Positions 31,094-40,200 of a stretch of 64,000 nucleotides of DNA are shown here, in pieces. The position numbers were made by a program, and so were the translations under genes. A model generated the notes under the pieces. It was not told the origin of the DNA, ran no database searches, and saw only the letters and a program-made list of their open reading frames with translations. Origin of the DNA: Flavobacteriaceae bacterium (GTDB lineage: Bacteria > Bacteroidota > Bacteroidia > Flavobacteriales > Flavobacteriaceae); NCBI GenBank assembly GCA_021648265.1, contig JAKITD010000003.1, positions 1 to 64,000 on the forward strand, written 5' to 3'. How positions within the stretch are numbered: the stretch's first letter is position 1; every line of letters starts with the position of its first letter.

Positions 31094-32785
31094 ATGCGTT
31101 GGACACTTAAACCAAAACCAGACCCTACAAAAGCTGAACTTCTTTCAAAAAAATTAGGAGTAGAAAAATCGACTGCAATCTTATTAGTGCAAAGAGGAAT
31201 TGAAACTTTTAAAGAAGCAAAAAACTTTTTTAGACCCGATTTAAACAAATTGCACGATCCTTTTTTAATGAAGGATATGGACAAAGCGGTTACAAGAATT
31301 GAAGTTGCCATTGCTGCTGAAGAAAATATTTTAATCTATGGAGATTACGATGTAGATGGAACTACAAGTGTCGCTTTACTATCTTCTTATTTACTCACAA
31401 CATATCCAAATGTGGCGACGTATATTCCAGATCGATATGGAGAAGGCTACGGAATTTCATTTAAAGGAATCGACTTTGCCGAAGACAACGATTTCTCATT
31501 AATTATCGCTTTAGACTGCGGAATAAAAGCCATCGACAAAGTTGAATATGCCTCTAAAAAAGGAATCGATTTTATTATCTGTGACCATCACCGTCCAGGT
31601 AATGAAATCCCAAAAGCAGTGGCGGTTTTAGATCCAAAACGTGATGATTGTAACTATCCTTTTAAAGAACTTTGTGGTTGTGGAGTAGGTTTTAAACTCG
31701 TGCAAGCATTGGCTTCAAAAAAGGGTGAAACGATAGATGATTTAATTCTTTATCTCGATTTGGTAGCTACTGCTATTGGTGCGGATATTGTTCCGATTGT
31801 GGATGAGAATAGGATTCTTGCTTATCACGGACTTCAAGTTATTAATAACAATCCGAGACCAGGTTTTAAGGCGATACTTCAGCAAGTAAAAAAGAAAAAT
31901 TTAACGATTACTGATGTTGTTTTTATCATCGCACCAAGAATTAATGCTGCAGGAAGAATGAAACACGGAAACCACGCCGTTACTCTTTTAACTGAAATGG
32001 ATCAAAACTTAGCTGCCAAATACGCCGTAGCAATAGATCAATTTAACACCGATAGAAAAGAAGCCGACAAGCAAATAACGATTGAAGCATTGGCACAAAT
32101 TGAAACCAATAATGAAAAGAAAGGATTTACAACCGTAGTTTACAACGAAAATTGGCACAAAGGTGTTATCGGGATTGTTGCTTCCAGATTAACTGAAACC
32201 TACTACCGTCCCACCTTAGTTTTTACTAAAAGTGGCGATGTGTTGGCAGCTTCGGCAAGAAGTGTAAAAGGGTTTGATGTGTATAATGCTTTGGAAGCCT
32301 GCTCGGAATTTATCCAGCAATTTGGTGGTCATAAATACGCAGCAGGGCTTACTTTATTAGAAGAAAACTACGAAGCGTTTAAAACTCAATTCGAAAAAGT
32401 GGTTTCTGAAACCATCGATCCAAAATTATTAATTCCTGAAATAAGGATTGATGCCCAAATCAATTTGGCAAATATCACCCCGAAGTTTTATAGAATTTTA
32501 TCTCAGTTTGCCCCTTTTGGCCCAGGGAATATGACACCTGTTTTTATGAGCGAAGACCTTCAAGATACTGGCTACGGAAAACAGGTTGGTGAAGATAAAA
32601 CGCATCTACGATTTACAGTAACTCAATATGGGAATGGGAAGGTTGTCGGAATCGGTTTTGGGCTGGGAGATAAATTAGATTTAATTTCAGAAAGAAAACT
32701 TTTTAAAGCCACATACACTATTGATGAAAATGAATGGAATGGCAATGTAAGTTTACAACTGAAGATTAAGGATATTAAGGAGTGA
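31094..32785 (+). CDS. recJ: Single-stranded-DNA-specific exonuclease RecJ
   Basis: YGDYDVDGTTSVALL, ICDHHRPG, APRINAAGRMKHG, FGGHKYAAGLTL. Confidence 0.95.
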   Translation: MRWTLKPKPDPTKAELLSKKLGVEKSTAILLVQRGIETFKEAKNFFRPDLNKLHDPFLMKDMDKAVTRIEVAIAAEENILIYGDYDVDGTTSVALLSSYLLTTYPNVATYIPDRYGEGYGISFKGIDFAEDNDFSLIIALDCGIKAIDKVEYASKKGIDFIICDHHRPGNEIPKAVAVLDPKRDDCNYPFKELCGCGVGFKLVQALASKKGETIDDLILYLDLVATAIGADIVPIVDENRILAYHGLQVINNNPRPGFKAILQQVKKKNLTITDVVFIIAPRINAAGRMKHGNHAVTLLTEMDQNLAAKYAVAIDQFNTDRKEADKQITIEALAQIETNNEKKGFTTVVYNENWHKGVIGIVASRLTETYYRPTLVFTKSGDVLAASARSVKGFDVYNALEACSEFIQQFGGHKYAAGLTLLEENYEAFKTQFEKVVSETIDPKLLIPEIRIDAQINLANITPKFYRILSQFAPFGPGNMTPVFMSEDLQDTGYGKQVGEDKTHLRFTVTQYGNGKVVGIGFGLGDKLDLISERKLFKATYTIDENEWNGNVSLQLKIKDIKE

Positions 32786-32813
32786 GATTCTTCGCTTCGC
32801 TCTGAATGACAAA
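32786..32813. repeat. REP-like intergenic module GATTCTTCGCTTCGCTCTGAATGACAAA
   Basis: Imperfect hairpin immediately after the recJ stop. Confidence 0.5.
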
Positions 32814-32825
32814 AACTGAAGAATA

Positions 32826-33578
32826 TTAATATTTTTTCAATTCAAAATTCTCACCATCAAAAACACCATAGCTGTAATGATTGATCCAATCACCAATATT
32901 AATATAAGTAGAATTTTCTCCTACATTAATTTCCATTGGAAGATGCCGATGTCCAAAAATAAAGAAATTATAGTGTTTGGTTTCTAGTTTTCGTTTGGCA
33001 TATAATGCTAACCATTCTTTATCGTCACCTAAAAAAATTTTATCCTCCTCACCCGAGATTAATTTATTTTTGACAGAAAAGTATTGTGCCATACGCATTC
33101 CTAATTCAGGATGAAGCCACCTAAATAACCATCTAAAAATAGGATTGGTAAATACTTTTTTCATTCGTTTATAGCTTTTGTCTCCTGGTCCTTTACCATC
33201 GCCGTGACCAATTAAAAAAGCTTTGTTATTAAAGGTAAATTCTTTACAATCCCTATAGGTTGGAATATTTAGTTCTTTTTCAAAATAATCTTGCATCCAT
33301 AAATCGTGGTTGCCAACAAAAAAGTAAATAGGGATTCCGCTGTCGGTAATTTCGGCAAGTTTTCCGAGTACACGTACAAATCCTTTTGGGACCACCGTTT
33401 TATACTCAAACCAAAAATCGAATAAATCACCTAATAAAAATATCGCAGCAGCATCTTCTTTAACTTCATCAAGCCATTTCACAAATTTCTTTTCACGTGG
33501 AAAACTTTCCTTAGATGTGGGAGCACCTAGGTGATTGTCGCTAGAGAAATATATTTTTTTTCCTTGTGGGATTTGCAT
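32826..33578 (-). CDS. lpxH: UDP-2,3-diacylglucosamine diphosphatase
   Basis: YFSSDNHLGAP, FLLGDLFDFWFEYKTV, FVGNHDLW, FGHRHLP metallophosphoesterase motifs. Confidence 0.9.
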   Translation of the reverse strand: MQIPQGKKIYFSSDNHLGAPTSKESFPREKKFVKWLDEVKEDAAAIFLLGDLFDFWFEYKTVVPKGFVRVLGKLAEITDSGIPIYFFVGNHDLWMQDYFEKELNIPTYRDCKEFTFNNKAFLIGHGDGKGPGDKSYKRMKKVFTNPIFRWLFRWLHPELGMRMAQYFSVKNKLISGEEDKIFLGDDKEWLALYAKRKLETKHYNFFIFGHRHLPMEINVGENSTYINIGDWINHYSYGVFDGENFELKKY

Positions 33579-33591
33579 GGGTTAAATATAC

Positions 33592-33701
33592 AAATTCCTG
33601 TGGAGGCAGGAATCTTTTTTATAATTGAATAAGATGCCGAATCAAGTTCAGCATGACAAATTACTTTTTTTGTCATGAGATTTCTGCCTCCTCAGGAATT
33701 T
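33592..33701. repeat. Long inverted repeat (23-bp arms, 21/23 matched) with two nested hairpins
   Basis: AAATTCCTGTGGAGGCAGGAATC / GATTTCTGCCTCCTCAGGAATTT; inside, ATGCCGAATCAAGTTCAGCAT and ATGACAAA...TTTGTCAT. Confidence 0.85.
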
Positions 33702-34149
33702 AGTTGTCAGCAGCAAACCATTGCGCATAACTACTATCGGTTTCTTGTAGTTTTAATGAGTGTAATTGAATATGTGGAGGTAATTCTTTCCGAATCATTT
33801 CGGCAAAATCTATAATCATCATTTCGCTGGTGGGTTGGTAATCTACCAAGAGTACATTGTGTCCTCTTTTTTGAAGTTCTTTTGCTAATTCTATATGAGG
33901 TGTATTTTTATTAAATACGGTTGCGTGATCAAAAACATCTACAATTTTTGTTTTTACAATCTTTTTTAAATCCCCAAAATCGATGACCATTCCAAATTTT
34001 ACATTCGTATTATCAGTAATAGGGTTTCCAATTACCGTTACGTGCAATTTATAACTATGTCCATGAACATTTCTACATTTTCCGTCGTAACCATAAAGTG
34101 CGTGACCTGTTTCGAAAGAAAATTGTTTAGTAATTCTAATGGTGCTCAT
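33700..34149 (-). CDS. queD: 6-carboxytetrahydropterin synthase (QueD/PTPS family)
   Basis: FSFETGHALYGYDGKCRNVHGHSYKLHVTV, MVIDFGDLK, LQETDSSYAQW. Confidence 0.92.
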   Translation of the reverse strand: MSTIRITKQFSFETGHALYGYDGKCRNVHGHSYKLHVTVIGNPITDNTNVKFGMVIDFGDLKKIVKTKIVDVFDHATVFNKNTPHIELAKELQKRGHNVLLVDYQPTSEMMIIDFAEMIRKELPPHIQLHSLKLQETDSSYAQWFAADN

Positions 34150-34204
34150 CGTTTTTATAAATTAATATTATTTAATTAATAGAATAAGCAAAAGTACTAT
34201 ATAT

Positions 34205-34270
34205 TTAGAAACTCAAAGAGGTATTTCAGAAACAGATAGTTGTTGTTTAAACAAATAAGTTGCAGTTTTG
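34205..34270 (+). promoter_or_regulatory. Predicted LytTR operator 1 plus -7 region, upstream of the histidine kinase gene
   Basis: TTAGAAAC (34205) and TCAGAAAC (34226), 21 bp apart; TTTG at 34267, 41 bp from the second half-site. Confidence 0.65.
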
Positions 34271-34314
34271 TTATTACTGTTTTTCAGTTATACTTAAATT
34301 AACGAATTATAACT

Positions 34315-36180
34315 ATGCGTTTCAAATATATTTTACTCCTCTTTTTATTATTCCCTGTTTTTTTAATTTCTCAAGATGAAAAGCAAGATAGTATTCTTCA
34401 TACATTAAAGGTAAATACACAAAGAGATAGTTTGCGAGTGGAACTGCTGTTAGATGCAGTTTATTATTATCGCTCGCGAGAATTTGAAAAAGCAACTCCA
34501 TTAATTAAGGAAGCAATAGCAATTTCGGAAGAAAAAAACTACAAGATTTTAGAAGGAAGAGGCTATTTATACTTGTCCCGAAATGAAAGAAGAAAAGGCT
34601 TATTAGATGATGCTATAAAAAATGTTTTGGTCGCAATAAATATATTTGAAGCTATTGGAAATAACAATAATTTAATGCTAAGTAATAGTCATCTTGGAAT
34701 GCTGTTTCAAGAAACAGGTTTTCCAAAAAAAGCTATAAAGATGCACTTAGAGAATATTATTATTTCTAAAAACGATGTGGCAAGTGGTGCAAAAGCAAGG
34801 TATTATTTTGATGCAGGAAATGCTTATTTATATTTAAAAGAGTATCAAAATGCTGAAAAATACTTTTTAGAAGCTGTAAAAATTTCAAAGGAAAGTAATT
34901 TTATTCCTGGAGAAATGATTATGCTTTCAACATTAGGACAATTATATATTGAAACTAAAAAATATAATAAAGCTGAACAGAATATTAATAAAGCCTTAAG
35001 CTATTTTGAAGAAACGGGACAACTTGCAAATATCGCAGGCTCTTATTTTTATCTTGGTGATATTCAGTCACATAAGCACAATTATAAAGAGGCAATTTCT
35101 TTATACAATAAGGCTCTAGATATTTATAATCAGATAAATCATTTAATGCAGATTAGGGATACTAATAGTAAACTTTTTATCGCTTATAGTATTACTGAAA
35201 ATTACAAAAAGGCAGATAAAGCAAATAAAATATATACTCTTTTAAACGATTCTATAGATTCTTCGGAACGCAATAAAATGATTGCCGAAATGAAAACAAA
35301 ATACGAAACCGATAAGATAGCAGCACAAAAAGAAGCTGCAGAGATAAAAGCAAGTTTAGCAGAAAATGAAATTAAGCAAAAAAAAAATTACCTTATTGGG
35401 GCTATTATTATTGGAGCTCTTATTCTATTAGCTTCCTTATTTTTTATAGGAAGATTAAGAGCAACAAAAAAAGCCGAACTTATTACTATAGAACTTAGAG
35501 AAACCCAAAAACGATTGGCTTTAGAAAAACAATACCGAGAAAGTGAACTAAAGGCACTAAAATCACAAATGAATCCGCATTTTATATTCAATGCCCTTAA
35601 TTCAATACAGGAATATATAGTATTAAATAAGAAAGAATTAGCAAGTGATTATTTAGGAAAATTTGCCGATCTCATTAGAACCTATTTGCATCATAGCGAT
35701 ACAGGGAAAATAGCTATTCAAGAAGAAGTAGATAGTTTAAAAACATATCTCGACTTAGAAAGTCTTCGATTTGAGGACAAACTTCAATATACTTTTGAGG
35801 TTTCGGAAGGTTTAAATACTGAAACGCTCCATATTCCTACGATGCTCATTCAACCTTATGTTGAAAACGCGCTTAAACACGGATTGCTTCATAAAAAAAA
35901 TCACAGACGATTGTCTATTAAGTTTTCAAAATTAGATACTACTAATTTACAATGTATTATCGAGGACAATGGTGTTGGCAGAAAAAAAGCGAAAGAGTTT
36001 CAAGAAAAAAGATTAAAATCACACAAACCTTTTGCAGCAAAAGCTACCGAAAGCAGGTTGGATTTGCTCAATTTTGGTAAAAATAAAAAAATAGGCGTTC
36101 AGATTATCGATTTATTTAATGAAGATAATCTTGCGAGCGGAACTAAAGTGATTTTGAGTATTCCTATGATAAAAGTATAA
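34315..36180 (+). CDS. TPR-containing LytS-type sensor histidine kinase
   Basis: TPR repeats, one TM segment, LKSQMNPHFIFNALNSIQEYIVLNKKELASDYLGKFADLIRTYLHHS His_kinase motif, VENALKHGLLHK. Confidence 0.94.
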   Translation: MRFKYILLLFLLFPVFLISQDEKQDSILHTLKVNTQRDSLRVELLLDAVYYYRSREFEKATPLIKEAIAISEEKNYKILEGRGYLYLSRNERRKGLLDDAIKNVLVAINIFEAIGNNNNLMLSNSHLGMLFQETGFPKKAIKMHLENIIISKNDVASGAKARYYFDAGNAYLYLKEYQNAEKYFLEAVKISKESNFIPGEMIMLSTLGQLYIETKKYNKAEQNINKALSYFEETGQLANIAGSYFYLGDIQSHKHNYKEAISLYNKALDIYNQINHLMQIRDTNSKLFIAYSITENYKKADKANKIYTLLNDSIDSSERNKMIAEMKTKYETDKIAAQKEAAEIKASLAENEIKQKKNYLIGAIIIGALILLASLFFIGRLRATKKAELITIELRETQKRLALEKQYRESELKALKSQMNPHFIFNALNSIQEYIVLNKKELASDYLGKFADLIRTYLHHSDTGKIAIQEEVDSLKTYLDLESLRFEDKLQYTFEVSEGLNTETLHIPTMLIQPYVENALKHGLLHKKNHRRLSIKFSKLDTTNLQCIIEDNGVGRKKAKEFQEKRLKSHKPFAAKATESRLDLLNFGKNKKIGVQIIDLFNEDNLASGTKVILSIPMIKV

Positions 36181-36208
36181 ATAGTACTGCGAAAAAAATA
36201 AAAAACAC

Positions 36209-36284
36209 ATGAAACGAGCATGTTAAAAAGTTTATCACCCAAGGAGATGACTCCCGACGTTTCGAGAGCGAACTGCATGTGACC
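36209..36284 (+). promoter_or_regulatory. Conserved 5'-leader element copy C, upstream of the LytTR regulator
   Basis: ATGAAACGAGCATGTTAAAA...GAGCGAACTGCATGTGACC then 23 nt to the ATG; middle contains CTCCCGACGTTTCGAGAG. Confidence 0.7.
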
Positions 36285-36307
36285 GAATTATTAAATAGTA
36301 TAGACAA

Positions 36308-37057
36308 ATGAAAGCAATAATAATAGACGACGAACCAAAAGCAAGAAACCTGTTGCGCATATTGGTAGAAGAAAACTGTCCAAAAATCACGCAAATTTTT
36401 GAAGCTGAAGATTTGCTTTCTGGAGTAGCGATTATAAAAAAGGAAGCTCCAAATATTGTTTTTTTAGATATTGAAATGCCCGAGCATTCGGGTCTTGAAA
36501 TATTAGATTTTATTGAAAAAGATGTAATTAATTTCGAGATTATTTTTACCACAGCTTATAGCGAATATGCAATCCAAGCTTTTCAGCTCTCGGCAATCGA
36601 TTATTTATTAAAACCTATTCGGGCATCACAAGTAAAAGAAGCAGTAGAGAAAGCAATAAATTTTATTGGCAAAGCACAAATAAACGAGCGTTTGTCTGAA
36701 TTAAAAAACTGCTTAGAAAAAGACGATTTTAAAAAAATAGGCTTGCCGTATGCAGACGGAATTAAGTTTGTGAACTTTAACGATATAATTATGCTTGAAG
36801 CAGATGGAATGTACACCAATGTATCTTTAAAAAACGAAAAAATAATTTTGGTAAGCAAGCCTTTAAAGTTTTTTGTAGAAGTGCTTCAAAAAATAAAAAT
36901 CTTTTATCGACCACATCGTTCTTACCTAATAAATTTAAAATATATACAAGAGTATATTAAAAAAGATGGTGGCTATATTGTAATGGAAAATGGTAAAACA
37001 GTTTCTGTATCCAAAGACAAAAAAGAAGAGTTTTTAGCTATTGTTCAAAATATTTAA
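36308..37057 (+). CDS. LytTR-family response regulator
   Basis: REC domain (IIDDEPKARN, FLDIEMPEHSGLE, TTAYSEYAIQAF) plus LytTR DNA-binding domain (IIMLEADGMYTNV, FYRPHRSYLINLKYI). Confidence 0.96.
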   Translation: MKAIIIDDEPKARNLLRILVEENCPKITQIFEAEDLLSGVAIIKKEAPNIVFLDIEMPEHSGLEILDFIEKDVINFEIIFTTAYSEYAIQAFQLSAIDYLLKPIRASQVKEAVEKAINFIGKAQINERLSELKNCLEKDDFKKIGLPYADGIKFVNFNDIIMLEADGMYTNVSLKNEKIILVSKPLKFFVEVLQKIKIFYRPHRSYLINLKYIQEYIKKDGGYIVMENGKTVSVSKDKKEEFLAIVQNI

Positions 37058-37140
37058 GCTTACTAAACTGAAAATCCGTGACCCGAGCAAAGCGAACAAA
37101 TTAACTCTTAAAAATATGAATGCGTGAATAAAATCCTGCC

Positions 37141-37206
37141 TTAGCAACTCAAAACCCCTTTTTGGAAATTCACACACCAAAAAACAAGGTATAATAAAGA
37201 CTTTTG
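37141..37206 (+). promoter_or_regulatory. Predicted LytTR operator 2 plus -7 region, upstream of the LamG/T9SS gene
   Basis: TTAGCAACTC (37141) and TTGGAAATTC (37162), 21 bp apart; TTTG at 37203, 41 bp from the second half-site. Confidence 0.55.
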
Positions 37207-37230
37207 CTTCATAATCAATAAAAATTTATT

Positions 37231-40200
37231 ATGAAAACAAAATTATTTTTAGCACTACTATTTATAAGTAGTATCGCTTTTGCACAATTCCCTACAAACG
37301 GATTAATAGGAGAATACTCTTTTACAGCAGGAAGCCTAGCAGACGGAGCAAATGGCAACAATTTTACACAAACAGGTACAGCCTTAACAACTTTAGATGA
37401 TCGATTTGCATCTGCTAATGATGCAATTAATCTAGGAGGAGATTATTTAACAAGAACAAATATCGATTATCCTAATTCAGGAGAATATAGAGATATAGGT
37501 ACTGTTAGTTTTTGGATTAAAACAACAACCAACTCAAGTGATACTAAAGTCATTATTGATGATACAGATAGAAGTAATATAACGGATACACAGTGGGCAG
37601 GTTATCATGTTTACTTGAAAGACGGAAAAGTGGGAGTTGCAGTTATGGTAAGATATAACGTTCTTGGTTATCGTGGATTTGGTGTTTTATCCCCTCAAAT
37701 AATTAGCGATGGTAATTGGCATCACGTTGCTATTACAATGAATAATAGAGCTCATTTTTCAGGTTCAGTTACTATTGTTAGTGCAGGTGTTGCGCTATAT
37801 GTTGATGGGGTTGCTGCTGGAAACACTGGAGTTTCAAATGCCAGTACAGGATTTATTCAATTAACCCAAACAAATGATTCTCCAGGAAACGTTACTATTG
37901 GTAATAATAGAGGTAATAATTTTCCAACAATAAATAGATACGAAGACACAATTGATGATTTGTTATTTTATGGTAGATCTTTAAGTCCAACAGAAATAGC
38001 ATCTATTGCTAATTATAATTTCTGTTTTGCTATAGATACTTCAACAATAACTATTTCAAATGCAACAACAACTAGCTTTGATGTGTCTTGGCAAGAAAAT
38101 GGTGATTTTGAATTAGCATACGTATTAAGCGGTCAGCCTCTTGCAAGTGCAACGGTTATACCAGTTAATGGATATACTTCTGGTAATCTCGAAAATATTT
38201 CAGGTTTAACAGAAGGTACTTTTTATGATATTTATATTCGAGAAGTATGTACTGCAACCTTATATTCAGCTTGGTCAAACGCTTTACCAGCAAGAACACT
38301 AGGTAAAATATTTGTTAAAGCAGATGCTACAGGAGCAAATAATGGTAATTCTTGGGCAGATGCTTATACAGATTTACAAGATGCCTTAGCAATCTCTGAA
38401 TATAATCAAGAAATATGGGTAGCAGAAGGTATTTATAAACCTCATACTTCAGACAGAAGTATCTATTTTGAAATTACTAAAAATGGCACAAAAATTTATG
38501 GTGGTTTTGATGGTACAGAAACGCAACTATCTCAAAGAGATTTTAGAGTAAATGAAACCATATTATCTGGAGATTTATTAGGTAATGATAACACAAATGT
38601 TGTGCTTAACGAAGCAACAAGAAGTGATAATACCGCAAAAATTATACACGTAAATGCTCATAATTTTACATTAGATGGCGTTACCATTTCTGATGCAGAA
38701 GGATTTATTGCAGGTAATGCGTTTTATGAATCTGGAGCAGCTTTAACTAAGCAACTTTTAAAAAACAATCTAACTATAGAGAATTGTATAATTAAAAACA
38801 ATACTGCTTATAAAGCTGGTGCTGCAATTCTTGCAGTATATGGTACTTCAGGATTTTTAAAAGTTACAAACACCGTATTTTCAAATAATCTTGCAGGATA
38901 TGGAACTGCTTTTTATAGTTATACAGTTGGTGCCACTACTTTAGATGTAGATATAACAAATTGTTTATTTAACGATAATGTAGCAACAGATATTGGTTCT
39001 TCATTAGGTTTTGCAGGTAGTGCAGGTTGGTTTAGAGCCCATAGTGCTGGCTCTACGGTTACAGCTTCGTTTGTTAATAACACCTATACCAATAATAAAG
39101 ATGATGGAACAGGTGGCGGTTTAAATAATTTTACAAGAGCAACTTTGGGTATTAGTCGAACTAGTGGAAATATGATTGCTAATGTAGATAATTGTATATT
39201 TTATAATAATGAAGCTTCAGGAACAGCTACGGCTAGATCTATAACTGGCATCCTTGCAACTCTTCCAAATAACATTACTGTTACAAACTCTATAGACGAA
39301 AATAATTTTGCTGCAATACCTGCTGGAAACACTACAAATACAAGCAATGTAAATCCATTATTTACAAATAGTCTAAATGATTTTACCTTGCAAACAGGTT
39401 CTCCTGCTATAGATACAGGAGATAATAGTAAAGTACCAGCAAGTCTTTTAACAGATTTATTAGGAAACGCACGAATTTTTAATACAACTGTAGATATGGG
39501 AGTTTACGAATTTGGTTCTCCTGTTTATACAACATATTCTTTAACTACAAGTGTTTCTGGAAACGGTTCGGTTTCTCCAAGCGGAACAACAACATACACA
39601 GCAGGAACAGTTGTAGAAATTACAGCAACGCCAGATACCGGTTGGGTTTTTAGCCATTGGCTTGGTGATGCAAGTGGTAGTACAAATCCTGTAAATGTAA
39701 CAATAAATGCTAACAGTTTGGTTGAAGCAGTTTTTGTAGAAGAAAGAACTTTAACTACAAATACTGTAGGAAATGGTTCAGTCTCTCCAAACGGAACAAC
39801 AATATATAATGATGGCACATTAGCCACCATAACGGCAACACCAGATACAGGTTGGCAATTTGATAGTTGGACTGGCGATGCCGTAGGTAGTTTAAACCCA
39901 ATCTCAATAACAATGGATGCTGACAAGACAGTTACAGCAAATTTTAGTCAAATTCAATACGAATTAACTATTATTGAAAATAACGGAACAGTTACACCAG
40001 ATAGCGGAACATTAACTGGTGGCGTTTATGTTTATAATGCAGGAACTGTCGTAGAAATAACAGCAACGCCAGCAAGTGGTTACAGTTTTGTTTCTTTTGA
40101 TATAACAGATTCTAGCGGAACAACTACGGATGTAACAAACCCGTTATCTATTATAATGAATGACCATATGGTTATTGAAGCAACATTTTCATTAATACCA

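Noticed and set aside
36164-36552. Minus-strand ORFs overlapping the kinase-regulator gap
   Set aside because: They overlap the LytTR regulator start and the leader element; no recognisable protein content.
37080-37105. GTGACCCGAGCAAAGCGAAC upstream of the LamG gene as a leader copy
   Set aside because: Contains similar words but in the wrong order and spacing; probably chance or another repeat type.
39525-39926. Minus-strand 133-aa ORF antisense to the B-repeat region
   Set aside because: Low-complexity mirror of a repetitive coding region; no promoter or family resemblance, plus-strand CDS is clearly real.
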